Shown: positions 14,520-22,903 of the stretch, piece by piece | Numbering within the stretch: position 1 is the first letter of the stretch | Layout: every line of letters starts with the position of its first letter | Position numbers and translations under genes: made by a program | Assembly (NCBI GenBank): GCA_003248655.1 | Contig: QFPM01000027.1 | Coordinates: 1 to 22,978, forward strand | Direction of reading: 5' to 3' | Length of the DNA stretch: 22,978 bases | DNA from: Microbacterium sp. | GTDB lineage: Bacteria; Actinomycetota; Actinomycetes; Actinomycetales; Microbacteriaceae | The notes under the pieces: model-generated | What the model saw: the letters and a program-made list of their open reading frames with translations, nothing else | Told to the model about the DNA's origin: nothing | Databases searched by the model: none

Positions 14520-14548
14520 TTGTGTGGTCAGACCACATGTGACATACT
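14520..14548 (+). promoter_or_regulatory. adhE promoter with a GntR/FadR-type operator in the spacer
   Basis: TTGTGT (14520-14525) and CATACT (14543-14548) are 17 bases apart. The spacer overlaps the perfect 15-bp palindrome TGTGGTCAGACCACA (14523-14537), which contains TGGT-N3-ACCA, the core bound by FadR-subgroup GntR regulators. Binding there would block RNA polymerase. The leader to the adhE ATG would be about 75 bases. No Rex-type TTGTGA-N6-TCACAA site was found. Confidence 0.6.
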
Positions 14549-14629
14549 GGACGCAGACAGGCCCGAGAGCCCTCGGACCCGGAAAGCGATGACGCGGGCG
14601 AGCGTCCGCGCCGGGTAGGAGAACCCACC

Positions 14630-17344
14630 ATGTCCACCTCGATCGATGTCCTCGTCGCCGGTGCCCAGCAGGCGCTCGCGGAGTACGCATCCTTCACCCA
14701 GGAGCAGGTCGACCACATCGTCCGCAAGGCGTCGGTCGCCGCCCTCCACCACCACGGCGAGCTGGCCGTCCTGGCCGTCGAAGAGACCGGCCGGGGCCTG
14801 TTCGAAGACAAGGCCGTGAAGAACATGTTCGCGTGCGAGCACGTGACGAACTCGATCATCAACCAGAAAACTGTCGGGGTCATCTCCTACGACGACCTCA
14901 CCGGCATCACCGAGATCGCCGACCCGGTCGGTGTGATCTGCGCCCTCACCCCGGTCACGAACCCGACCTCGACCGCGATCTTCAAGTCGCTCATCGCGCT
15001 GAAGACCCGGAACCCCATCGTCTTCGGCTTCCACCCGTCGGCGCAGAAGTGCTCCGTCGCGGCCGCGAAGATCGTCCGCGATGCCGCCGTCGCGGCCGGA
15101 GCGCCCGCGAACTGTATCCAGTGGATCGAGCAGCCCTCGATGGAGGCATCCGGCGCCCTCATGAACCACCCGGATGTCGCGCTCATCCTCGCGACCGGCG
15201 GCAACGCCATGGTCCGCGCGGCCTACTCGTGCGGAAAGCCGGCGCTCGGCGTCGGCGCGGGAAACGTCCCGGCCTTCATCGAGCGCACCGCCAAGGTCGG
15301 GCGCGCCGTCAACGACATCGTGCTGTCGAAGTCGTTCGACATGGGCATGGTGTGCGCGAGCGAGCAGGCCGTCATCCTCGACGCGCCGATCGCCGACGAG
15401 GCGCTCGCCGAGTTCGCGCGGCTGCACGCCTACACGGCGACGGCCGATGAGAAGCGGATGCTGGAGGAGTTCATCTTCGGGGTGGCCGCGCACAGCGAGA
15501 ACTGCGCGGGAGCGAAGCTCAACCCGACGGTCGTCGGCCAGTCGCCGCAGTGGATCGCCGAGCACGCCGGCTTCACCGTCCCGGAGAACACGTCGATCAT
15601 CCTCGCCGAGGTTTCCGGCGTCGGCCCGCACGAGCCGCTCACGCGCGAGAAGCTCGCCCCGGTGCTCGCCGTCCTGCGCGCCGCCACCCCCGCGGAGGGC
15701 ATCGAGCTGTCGCGCCAGATGGTCGCCTTCGACGGCCTCGGTCACTCCGGCGCCATCCACTCGAACGATCGGGAGGTCATTGCGCGCTTCGCGGAGGTCG
15801 TCAAGGCCGTCCGCATCATCGAGAACAGCCCGTCGGCGCTGGGCGGCATCGGCGACATCTACAACGCCTTCATGCCGTCGCTCACCCTTGGCTGCGGCTC
15901 GTACGGACACAACTCGGTCTCCAACAACGTCTCGGCGGTGAACCTTTTGAACGTCAAGCGCGTCGGTCGGCGCAACAACAACCTGCAGTGGTTCAAGGTC
16001 CCGGCCAAGACGTACTTCGAGCCGAACGCGATCCGCTACCTCCTCGACATGAAGGGCATCGAGCGCGTCACGGTCGTCACCGACGCCGGAATGACCCGGA
16101 TGGGTTTCGTCGACAAGGTGATCGACGTGCTGAACCGCCGCCCCGGCCGCGTGCACCTGCAGATCATCGACAACGTCAAGCCCGAGCCGAAGCTCTCGAG
16201 CGTGCAGGCGGGCGCCGCGCAGATGCGCGAGTTCCAGCCCGACACGATCATCGCGCTCGGCGGAGGGTCGCCGATGGATGCCGCAAAGGTCATGTGGCTG
16301 CTCTACGAGCACCCCGAGATCGAGTTCTCCGACATGCGCGAGAAGTTCTTCGATGTCCGCAAGCGCGCGTTCAAGTTCCCCGACCTCGGTGAGAAGGCGC
16401 AGCTCGTCTGCATCCCGACGACGTCGGGCACGGGCAGCGAGATGACGCCCTTCGCCGTCATCACCGACGACGAGACGGGCATGAAGTACCCGCTGGCCGA
16501 CTACGCGCTGACCCCGTCGGTCGCGATCATCGACCCGGTCCTCACGGCGGCCCTCCCCGGGTTCCTCGTGGCCGACGCCGGCTTCGACGCGCTGACGCAC
16601 GCGACCGAGGCGTTCGTCTCGGTGTATGCCAACGACTACACCGACGGGCTGTGCCTGCACGCGATCAAGCTCATCTTCGAGAACATCGAGCGCTCCGCGA
16701 AGGCGGCGCCGAACTCGACGGATGCCGAGGACATCAAGGCCCGCGAGAAGATGCACAACGCGGCATCCATCTCGGGTATGGCCTTCGGCAACGCGTTCCT
16801 CGGGATCGTGCACGCGATGGCGCACGTGACGGGAGCGACCTACCACCTCGTGCACGGTCGGACCAATGCCGTGTACCTGCCGCACGTCATCCGCTACAAC
16901 GGAACGGTCCCGACGAAGCTCAACGCGTGGCCGAAGTACGAGCGCTACATCGCGCCCGAGCGTCTGCAGGAGATCGCGAAGCACCTGGGCCTCCCGGCAT
17001 CCACTCCGGAGGAGGGTGTCGAAAGCTACGCCCGCGCGGTCGAAGAGCTGCGCGACCGGGTCGGCATCGAGCGCTCGTTCCAGGCGCAGGGCGTCGACGA
17101 GGCGACCTTCATCGCCGGGCTGCACGATCTCGCCATGGCCGCCTACGGTGACCAGTGCGCGCCGGCGAACCCGCGGATGCCGATGATCGCCGACATGGAG
17201 ACCCTCATGGAGGCGGCCTACTATGGCACGTCGTTCGCCGAGGTGCGGGCGGCCCGCCGTGGCACGCACGCCGAGAGCGACGCCGTCACCGGTGCCGTCA
17301 AGACCGCGGGGAAGAGTGCGGGCCGGGCGAAGGCGAAGGCCTGA
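14630..17344 (+). CDS. adhE: Bifunctional acetaldehyde-CoA/alcohol dehydrogenase AdhE
   Basis: AdhE reduces acetyl-CoA to acetaldehyde and then ethanol with two NADH, a fermentative sink for reductant; it can also run in reverse. At 904 residues it is full length (E. coli 891). The aldehyde dehydrogenase half (about 1-430) has catalytic C242 in GMVCASEQ. The iron alcohol dehydrogenase half (about 450-870) has GGGSPMDAAK at 544 and the iron ligands D653, H657, H728 and H742 (DALTH, VHAMAH, VHGRT). A Lys/Ala-rich tail of about 30 residues follows. Start ATG 14630 has AGGAG eight bases upstream. It is transcribed alone from an operator-bearing promoter and ends at a strong hairpin. AdhE implies growth with little or no oxygen; such proteins usually form spirosome filaments. 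Confidence 0.97.
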   Translation: MSTSIDVLVAGAQQALAEYASFTQEQVDHIVRKASVAALHHHGELAVLAVEETGRGLFEDKAVKNMFACEHVTNSIINQKTVGVISYDDLTGITEIADPVGVICALTPVTNPTSTAIFKSLIALKTRNPIVFGFHPSAQKCSVAAAKIVRDAAVAAGAPANCIQWIEQPSMEASGALMNHPDVALILATGGNAMVRAAYSCGKPALGVGAGNVPAFIERTAKVGRAVNDIVLSKSFDMGMVCASEQAVILDAPIADEALAEFARLHAYTATADEKRMLEEFIFGVAAHSENCAGAKLNPTVVGQSPQWIAEHAGFTVPENTSIILAEVSGVGPHEPLTREKLAPVLAVLRAATPAEGIELSRQMVAFDGLGHSGAIHSNDREVIARFAEVVKAVRIIENSPSALGGIGDIYNAFMPSLTLGCGSYGHNSVSNNVSAVNLLNVKRVGRRNNNLQWFKVPAKTYFEPNAIRYLLDMKGIERVTVVTDAGMTRMGFVDKVIDVLNRRPGRVHLQIIDNVKPEPKLSSVQAGAAQMREFQPDTIIALGGGSPMDAAKVMWLLYEHPEIEFSDMREKFFDVRKRAFKFPDLGEKAQLVCIPTTSGTGSEMTPFAVITDDETGMKYPLADYALTPSVAIIDPVLTAALPGFLVADAGFDALTHATEAFVSVYANDYTDGLCLHAIKLIFENIERSAKAAPNSTDAEDIKAREKMHNAASISGMAFGNAFLGIVHAMAHVTGATYHLVHGRTNAVYLPHVIRYNGTVPTKLNAWPKYERYIAPERLQEIAKHLGLPASTPEEGVESYARAVEELRDRVGIERSFQAQGVDEATFIAGLHDLAMAAYGDQCAPANPRMPMIADMETLMEAAYYGTSFAEVRAARRGTHAESDAVTGAVKTAGKSAGRAKAKA

Positions 17345-17352
17345 GCGCAGAA

Positions 17353-17396
17353 CGCGAAAGTGCGGGGCCGGGGGAGTATCCCCGGCCCCGTTCGCG
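17353..17396. terminator. Strong hairpin after adhE
   Basis: CGGGGCCGGGG (17363-17373) pairs with CCCCGGCCCCG (17380-17390) around GAGTAT. Outside it CGCGAA (17353-17358) pairs with TTCGCG (17391-17396). It starts eight bases after the adhE stop. There is no T-run, as is common for high-GC actinobacterial terminators. Confidence 0.85.
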
Positions 17397-17445
17397 TGCG
17401 TGCACGCCGATCTTGACGAGGACTTGAGCGAACCTTTACCACGAG

Positions 17446-17488
17446 ACTCGAAAAACGAGTTGACAGCAACATGAGAAGTCTCTAATAC
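17446..17488 (+). promoter_or_regulatory. Promoter of the pil operon with a flanking palindrome
   Basis: TTGACA (17460-17465) and TAATAC (17483-17488) are exactly 17 bases apart, the best housekeeping-sigma promoter in the window. ACTCG-AAAAA-CGAGT (17446-17460) is a palindrome that abuts and shares one base with the -35 box, so it is a candidate regulator site. Transcription would begin near 17495. Confidence 0.75.
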
Positions 17489-17737
17489 TGTTTATCGGGA
17501 GGCGAGCTTCGCGGCGGGCCTTCCGCAATACCCCCACCTCGGTGAATGTGTCCTCCTATCCCCCCGGTAGGCAGTCCATGGAAACGCGAACCCCCCGGAC
17601 GTGTTTCCGCAGCCGAGTACGCCACGTTCGCATACCCGGAAAGGCCACGTGCATGAGCGCCGCACCTTTTTGCGCACCGGCGCCGCTGAAGGCCCGCCGC
17701 GACGCAGACGCCACCCGCCCCCACGGGAAGGCCGGCC
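17489..17737 (+). other. Long structured leader of the pil operon
   Basis: About 240 bases separate the predicted transcription start from pilB. GGAAACGCG (17580-17588) can pair with CGTGTTTCC (17600-17608). C-rich runs alternate with purine patches, and a 31-codon ORF ends inside pilB. I looked for a cyclic-di-GMP (GEMM) riboswitch and did not find its conserved core. No other known RNA motif was recognised. Confidence 0.45.
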
Positions 17738-17748
17738 ATGCTCAGTGA
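17653..17748 (+). CDS. Possible upstream ORF overlapping the pilB start
   Basis: ATG 17653 has GGAAAGG about seven bases upstream and opens a 31-codon frame. It ends at TGA 17746-17748, overlapping pilB (ATG 17738) by 11 bases in another frame. The peptide is Ala/Pro/Arg-rich and resembles no family. Its placement fits a leader peptide coupled to pilB translation, but a short chance ORF in GC-rich DNA is just as possible. Confidence 0.3.
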   Translation: MSAAPFCAPAPLKARRDADATRPHGKAGHAQ

Positions 17749-19906
17749 CAGCCGGATGTCGGCGGAGCCGCACGAACCCGATCGTGCCGCTCCGTCCGAC
17801 GACGATCTCATCTGGCAGGCTCTGCTGTCCGGCTCCGGTCTGCAGCTCGATCTGCCCACACCGTCGCAGCGCTCGCCGCAGCCGGCGCCGGTCGAGTCGT
17901 CATCTTCCCCGGACGTGAGCGCTCGCTCCGTCTCGGAGTCTGACGCGGAGTGGGCACAGCCCGCCGTCGTCGGCGTCGCCGAGGCGGAGCCCGCGCTCGC
18001 CCCCGAACCCACTTTCGCCGCGGTCACGGAGGATGTCTTCGACGCACTCCCCGAGTTCGAGCCCGTGCCCGAATTCGACGCCGTGGCCGAGTTCGACGCG
18101 GAGGCGGGATTCGACCCGGCCGAACTGCTCACTCCTCACGAACTGCGGGAAGCGGACGAGCCCGAATCGGCCGTCGACCCGTTCGACGAGATCGGTTCGA
18201 TCGATTGGCTCTCGTCGTTCTCGACGTCTGCCCGCCAGGCTGACGACGTCGCCGAGCTGCGTCGCATCGTCGGCGCACCAGCCACCGAAGCCTCCGAGAT
18301 CGAGCCCGCGCTCGCCGCGGAGCCCGAGTCCGACGCCGAACCAGAGCCGGAGCCAGAGCCGGAGCCCGCGACGCCCCGCGAGCGCGCCGTGGCCCTCGCC
18401 ACCCGACTCGGTCTCGCCTACGTCGACCTTGCGGAGTTCGCCGTCGACGCCTCGGTCGTCGGCCGCATTCCCGACCACCTCGCTCGTCGTCACGTGGCGC
18501 TTCCGATCGCGCGCGCCGGTGAGCGAATCGTCGTCGCTGTCGCCAACCCCGAGAACATCGTCGTGATCGACGACCTCGCGGCCATCCTGCGCTCTCCCAT
18601 CGTCGCGGTCGTCGCTGAGCCCGAGGCGATCCTCGCGGCGATCGACCGCTATTACCGCGTCGACTCCGAGGTCGAGGAGCTCACCTCCGCCTTCGCGAGC
18701 GACTCCGACGCCGATCAGTGGAGCCAGGATGTCGGCGACCAGGGCACCGACGAGGCGCCCATCATCCGATTCGTCAACCTCATCATCAGCCAGGCGATCA
18801 CCGACCGGGCATCCGACATCCACATCGAGCCCGGGCGCGATGAACTGCGTGTGCGCTACCGCATCGACGGTGTGCTGACCACGGTCCAGCGTGTGCCGCG
18901 CTCGATGATCCCCGGTGTCATCAGCCGCATCAAGGTCATGGCCGAGCTCGACATCGGTGAGCGTCGCAAGCCCCAGGACGGCCGCATCTCGGTCGGTCAC
19001 TCGGGGCGCACCGTCGACCTCCGCGTCGCGACTCTTCCCACGGTGTGGGGCGAGAAAGTCGTCGCCCGTGTCCTGGACGCTCCTGTGGCGAGCCTCAAGC
19101 TCGAAGACCTCAACATGGTCGGCCGCAACATGGAGGTCTTCTCGTCGAGCTTCGTGAAGCCGTACGGCATGATCCTCGTCACCGGCCCCACCGGCTCGGG
19201 AAAGTCGACGACCCTCTACACGACACTCGCGACGATCTCGAAGCCGACCGTGAACGTCATCACCGTCGAAGACCCGGTCGAGTACCGGATGCCGGGCATC
19301 AACCAGGTGCAGGTCAACAGCAAGGCGGGAATGACTTTCGCCGCTGCCCTGCGGTCGATTCTGCGGTCCGACCCCGATGTCATCCTCATCGGTGAGATCC
19401 GTGACGAGGAGACCGCGAAGATCGCGATCGAGTCGTCGCTCACCGGCCACCTCGTGCTCTCCACGTTGCACACGAACGACGCGCCGAGCTCGGTGACACG
19501 CCTCATCGAGATGGGTGTCGAGCCGTTCCTCGTCGGCTCGGCGCTTGATTCCGTCGTCGCACAGCGACTTGCGCGGCGCCTCTGCGAGAAGTGCAAGGAG
19601 CCGGTTCAGGCGACGGAGGCCGATCTGCACATCGTGGGCGCTCCCCACCTCGGCGAACTGCCGATGATCTTCCGGCCTGTGGGATGCCCGCAGTGCTCGA
19701 ACACCGGCTATCGCGGACGCATCGCGCTCCACGAAGTCATGGCCGTCGACGAGGAGATCGAACGTCTCGCGTCGCGTAACGCTCCCGCTGCCGAGATTTC
19801 GGAGCACGCGGAGGCGGCCGGCATGGTCCGGCTGCGAATGGATGGATGGGCAAAGGTGTTGCTGGGGCACACCTCGATCGAAGAAGTCCTGAGAGTGACG
19901 CTGTGA
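17738..19906 (+). CDS. pilB: Type IV pilus extension ATPase PilB (GspE/MshE-like)
   Basis: This hexameric cytoplasmic motor drives pilin assembly. The protein has 722 residues. An acidic, low-complexity region fills about 1-210 and ends in five Glu-Pro pairs (201-210). An MshEN/GspE_N domain follows (about 212-320: RAVALATRLGLAYVDL, DHLARRHVALPI, VAVANPEN). The secretion ATPase core has an N2 domain from about 338 (ASDIHIEP), Walker A GPTGSGKST at 483-491, Walker B LIGEIRD around 551-556, and a zinc site with C616-x2-C619 and C650-x2-C653. All catalytic parts are intact. ATG 17738 has GGGAAGG six bases upstream. MshEN domains in relatives bind cyclic-di-GMP, so that messenger may control extension (inference). 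It is the first gene of a pilB-pilT-pilC-pilin run. Confidence 0.95.
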   Translation: MLSDSRMSAEPHEPDRAAPSDDDLIWQALLSGSGLQLDLPTPSQRSPQPAPVESSSSPDVSARSVSESDAEWAQPAVVGVAEAEPALAPEPTFAAVTEDVFDALPEFEPVPEFDAVAEFDAEAGFDPAELLTPHELREADEPESAVDPFDEIGSIDWLSSFSTSARQADDVAELRRIVGAPATEASEIEPALAAEPESDAEPEPEPEPEPATPRERAVALATRLGLAYVDLAEFAVDASVVGRIPDHLARRHVALPIARAGERIVVAVANPENIVVIDDLAAILRSPIVAVVAEPEAILAAIDRYYRVDSEVEELTSAFASDSDADQWSQDVGDQGTDEAPIIRFVNLIISQAITDRASDIHIEPGRDELRVRYRIDGVLTTVQRVPRSMIPGVISRIKVMAELDIGERRKPQDGRISVGHSGRTVDLRVATLPTVWGEKVVARVLDAPVASLKLEDLNMVGRNMEVFSSSFVKPYGMILVTGPTGSGKSTTLYTTLATISKPTVNVITVEDPVEYRMPGINQVQVNSKAGMTFAAALRSILRSDPDVILIGEIRDEETAKIAIESSLTGHLVLSTLHTNDAPSSVTRLIEMGVEPFLVGSALDSVVAQRLARRLCEKCKEPVQATEADLHIVGAPHLGELPMIFRPVGCPQCSNTGYRGRIALHEVMAVDEEIERLASRNAPAAEISEHAEAAGMVRLRMDGWAKVLLGHTSIEEVLRVTL
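18338..18367 (+). repeat. Hexanucleotide repeat encoding Glu-Pro pairs in pilB
   Basis: Five GAR-CCN codon pairs encode (EP)5 at residues 201-210. Two near-identical 12-mers, GAGCCGGAGCCA and GAGCCGGAGCCC, cover 18344-18367. The repeat forms a stiff linker just before the MshEN domain. Slippage by whole units would change linker length without a frameshift. Confidence 0.8.
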
Positions 19907-19968
19907 GGCGTCTCGGGACCGACAGTGCAATGCAAGACACCGACCATGGGGGACAAGGAAAGAGAGAG

Positions 19969-21510
19969 ATGGACATCGTGAACAACGACCACGGCTACCT
20001 GGCCCCCAGCGCGTCCTCGCGTTTTGCCGAGCTCTTCGACGGCACCGAGGTCGACACCGACCTGCGGTCTCTTCTCGACGGCGTTCCCGGGGTCACCCTT
20101 CCGCCGGCCGCGCCGACCCGCGCGGCGGCGCCGGCCTTCGACCCTCCGGCACCGCTGACGCGTGCCGCAGCCGCGAGCACGCGGGCATCCGATGCTGCTC
20201 CGCCGCCCAGTGTGACGGCGGCGAGCCCGGCGTCCGCACCCGCGACCACCTTCGAAGGGGAGGCTTCCGTGGCTGACCTGACCCGTCGGCGCGAGACCGC
20301 GGCGCCCAAGACTCCGCTCGCGCAGCGCGCCAGCGAGATCGAACCGGCTCTGCGTGCACAGATCGCGAATGTCGATCCTGAGTTCGTCATGGCGGTGCGC
20401 GCTGTGCTCGAGCTCGGCGCATCCGACCTCCACCTCGTCGCCGAGTCGCGTCCGGTTGTCCGCGTCGACGGCCAGCTCAAGTCGGTCGCGGGGACCTCGG
20501 TGTGGGATCGCGAGCGCATCCGTCGGGTGGTGGACGATTTCGTGCCCGCCGAGATGATGGAGGAGTTCGACCGCGATCTCGAACTCGACCTCGCGTACGC
20601 CGTCGGAGAGGTCGCGCGTTTCCGCGTCAACATCTTCCAGGACCAGCGCGGAGTCGGAGCGGCGCTTCGCATCATTCCGACCGAGATCAAGTCGGTCGCC
20701 CAGCTGGGTCTTCCCTCCGAGCTCGTCGAACTCGCAAACCTGCCCCGCGGTCTTGTGCTCGTGTGTGGTCCCACCGGTTCCGGAAAGTCGACCACGCTCG
20801 CGGCGATCATCGACCGCGTCAACGAGACGCGTCCCGCGCACATCATCACGGTGGAGGACCCGATCGAGTTCCTGCACCACCACAAGCGCGGGATCATCAA
20901 CCAGCGTGAGGTCGGGGCCGATACCCACGGCTTCGGCCACGCCCTCAAGCACGCCCTCCGGCAGGACCCCGACGTCATCCTCGTCGGTGAGATGCGAGAC
21001 CTCGAGACGATCTCGACGGCCCTCACCGCCGCAGAGACCGGTCACCTTGTCTTCGCGACACTCCACACGCAGGATGCCGCGCAGACGATCGACCGCATCA
21101 TCGACGTCTATCCGCCGCACCAGCAGGCACAGGTGCGCACGCAGCTCGCGGCGACGCTGCGCGCGGTGGTCGTTCAGACCCTGCTGCGCAAGTCGAGCGG
21201 CCGTGGCCGCGTCGTGGCGACCGAGGTGATGTTCGCGACCCCCGCGATCCAGGCGCTCGTCCGGGCCGGCAAGACCCACCAGATGCGCACGAGCCTGCAG
21301 GCCGGTAACGCGATCGGCATGCACACGCTCGACCAGGACCTCGCGCGGCTCGTCCTGAGCGGCGAAGTCGAGTACGCCGTCGCGCAGGAGCTCGCGCAGG
21401 ATGTTGCCGAGTTCGACCAGCTTGTGCGCGGTCGCGGAATCACTCGCCAGGACTTCGGCGACGTACCGATGGGTACGCGTGAGGTCGCCGGCGGCAGCGG
21501 AGGAGCGTAA
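19969..21510 (+). CDS. pilT: Type IV pilus retraction ATPase PilT
   Basis: This hexameric ATPase depolymerises the pilus and powers twitching and retraction. The core begins near residue 135 (VDPEFVMAVRAVLELGASDLHL). Walker A GPTGSGKST is at 267-275, the Walker B region reads ILVGEMRDLETI, and the His box ETGHLVFATLHTQDA is intact, as is the segment YPPHQQAQVRTQLA. At 513 residues it is about 140 longer than typical PilT because of an Ala/Pro-rich extension at 1-134. ATG 19969 is preferred, with AAGGAAAG about eight bases upstream. Longer frames start at 19930 or inside pilB and lack a ribosome site. It follows pilB by 62 bases, and pilC starts five bases after its stop. Confidence 0.93.
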   Translation: MDIVNNDHGYLAPSASSRFAELFDGTEVDTDLRSLLDGVPGVTLPPAAPTRAAAPAFDPPAPLTRAAAASTRASDAAPPPSVTAASPASAPATTFEGEASVADLTRRRETAAPKTPLAQRASEIEPALRAQIANVDPEFVMAVRAVLELGASDLHLVAESRPVVRVDGQLKSVAGTSVWDRERIRRVVDDFVPAEMMEEFDRDLELDLAYAVGEVARFRVNIFQDQRGVGAALRIIPTEIKSVAQLGLPSELVELANLPRGLVLVCGPTGSGKSTTLAAIIDRVNETRPAHIITVEDPIEFLHHHKRGIINQREVGADTHGFGHALKHALRQDPDVILVGEMRDLETISTALTAAETGHLVFATLHTQDAAQTIDRIIDVYPPHQQAQVRTQLAATLRAVVVQTLLRKSSGRGRVVATEVMFATPAIQALVRAGKTHQMRTSLQAGNAIGMHTLDQDLARLVLSGEVEYAVAQELAQDVAEFDQLVRGRGITRQDFGDVPMGTREVAGGSGGA

Positions 21511-21515
21511 ACATC

Positions 21516-22760
21516 ATGGCCGAAGCAGCGGTAGCCACGCAGTGGGCGTTCAAGGGCGTCGACGGCGGGGGCAAGAAGATCAAGGGTGTCCTCGAGGCAG
21601 GCTCCGAGGCGCACGCCATTCAGCAGCTCAAGGCGCGCGGCGTGATGCCAGAAACCCTCACCGCCAAGGGTGCGGGCACGGGGCTGCAGCGCGAGGTGAA
21701 CATTCCGTGGCTGGAGCGCGGCCCGGGACTCAAGGACCTCGCTGTCATGTCGCGTCAGATGGCGACGATGGTAAGCGCCGGTGTGTCGATTCTGCGCGCC
21801 CTCGCGATCGTGACCGCGCAGACCGAGAACGCCAAGCTGAAGCGCGCGCTCGAAGAGATCAGCACGAAGGTCGAGGGTGGCACCGCGCTGTCGTCGGCGC
21901 TGACCGAGTTCCCCCTCATCATCCCGCCGATCATGGTGCACCTCGTTCGCGCCGGTGAGACCGGCGGTTTCCTCGACCGGTCGCTCGTCATGGTGGCCGA
22001 CAACTTCGAGGCCGAGAGCAAGCTGCGCAGCAAGGTCAAGGCGGCGATGACCTACCCCGTCGTCGTGCTCATCATCGCGCTCGTCGCGGTTGCGGCGATG
22101 CTCATCTTCATCGTTCCGGTGTTCGAGAAGATGTTCAAGGACCTGGGTGGGGCGCTGCCGGCACCGACCCAGCTGCTGGTCGACCTCTCGCACACGATGC
22201 CCGTCGTCGTTCCGGTCCTGCTCGTCGGCGGCATCGCGTTCGCGATCTGGTGGGGGCGCAACAAGAACACCGAGCAGGTGCGGCGGGTCATCGATCCGCT
22301 GAGCCTCAAGCTCCCTGTCTTCGGAAAGTTGAACCACAAGATTGCGATCACGCGATTCGCGCGAAACTTCTCGACGATGCTCGCCTCTGGTGTCCCCATC
22401 CTCCAGTCGCTCTCGATCGTCGGTGCGACATCAGGGAACGTTGTCATCACCGATGCGCTGCAGGACGTTCAGGAGCAGGTGCGACAGGGTCGCCCCATCG
22501 CCGAAGCGCTCGCGGCCGCGCCGGTGTTCCCCGACATGATGGTCCAGATGGTCGGTATCGGCGAAGAGTCCGGCTCGATCGACAGCATGCTCGATAAGAC
22601 CGCCGACTTCTATGACGACGAGGTCGAGACCATGAGCTCGCAACTCACCGCGATGCTCGAGCCGCTCATGATCGTCTTCATGGGCAGCCTCCTCGGCTTC
22701 ATGATCGTGTCGCTGTACATGCCCATGTTCACGATCTTCCAGTCCATCCAGAACATGTGA
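21516..22760 (+). CDS. pilC: Type IV pilus inner-membrane platform protein PilC
   Basis: PilC is the membrane platform on which the PilB and PilT motors act. The 414-residue protein has two GspF/T2SSF repeats, at about 70-195 and 275-400, each with the pattern 'F...(L/M)L.SGV.IL..L' (MSRQMATMVSAGVSILRAL and FARNFSTMLASGVPILQSL) and 'E..GE.(G/S)G' (RAGETGGFLDRSL and GIGEESGSIDSML). Hydrophobic segments lie at about 171-196, 227-246 and 384-408. Length and layout are normal. ATG 21516 has GGAGGAG about ten bases upstream and begins five bases after pilT. A gap of about 140 bases with a hairpin separates it from the pilin gene, which may allow different expression of the abundant pilin. Confidence 0.95.
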   Translation: MAEAAVATQWAFKGVDGGGKKIKGVLEAGSEAHAIQQLKARGVMPETLTAKGAGTGLQREVNIPWLERGPGLKDLAVMSRQMATMVSAGVSILRALAIVTAQTENAKLKRALEEISTKVEGGTALSSALTEFPLIIPPIMVHLVRAGETGGFLDRSLVMVADNFEAESKLRSKVKAAMTYPVVVLIIALVAVAAMLIFIVPVFEKMFKDLGGALPAPTQLLVDLSHTMPVVVPVLLVGGIAFAIWWGRNKNTEQVRRVIDPLSLKLPVFGKLNHKIAITRFARNFSTMLASGVPILQSLSIVGATSGNVVITDALQDVQEQVRQGRPIAEALAAAPVFPDMMVQMVGIGEESGSIDSMLDKTADFYDDEVETMSSQLTAMLEPLMIVFMGSLLGFMIVSLYMPMFTIFQSIQNM

Positions 22761-22791
22761 CCGAGGCTTAGCACAAGTTCAGCCAAAGAAT

Positions 22792-22828
22792 CCCATTAGA
22801 GTCTTCTCATGCTGATGAGAACCCATTA
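22792..22828 (+). promoter_or_regulatory. Hairpin and CCCATTA repeats before the pilin gene
   Basis: TTCTCAT (22804-22810) pairs with ATGAGAA (22815-22821). It is flanked by direct repeats CCCATTA at 22792-22798 and 22822-22828, spaced 30 bases (about three helical turns). The AT-richness stands out locally. It could be an mRNA processing or attenuation hairpin, or a regulator site for the pilin gene. No convincing -35/-10 pair was found. Confidence 0.4.
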
Positions 22829-22903
22829 ATGTTCTGAGTATCGGCTGGAACCCGAAGTCGAGAAGCAAGACCCTCCAACCCCCCTGGAACAAAGGAAACC
22901 CCC

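Noticed and set aside
14432..14629. Rex (redox) operator upstream of adhE
   Set aside because: No TTGTGA-N6-TCACAA-like palindrome is present. The palindrome found has the TGGT-N3-ACCA core instead.
14528..17269. 913-codon open frame on the minus strand opposite adhE
   Set aside because: This is the mirror of a full-length, motif-complete AdhE. The composition is dominated by Arg, Asp, Val and Leu with no motif, so it is a shadow.
17489..17737. Cyclic-di-GMP (GEMM) riboswitch before pilB
   Set aside because: A GGTAGG stretch near 17565 recalls part of GEMM, but the conserved core and paired helices around it are missing.
17900..21324. Long minus-strand frames opposite pilB and pilT
   Set aside because: Both lie opposite genes with intact Walker motifs; their translations are low-complexity and lack ribosome sites.
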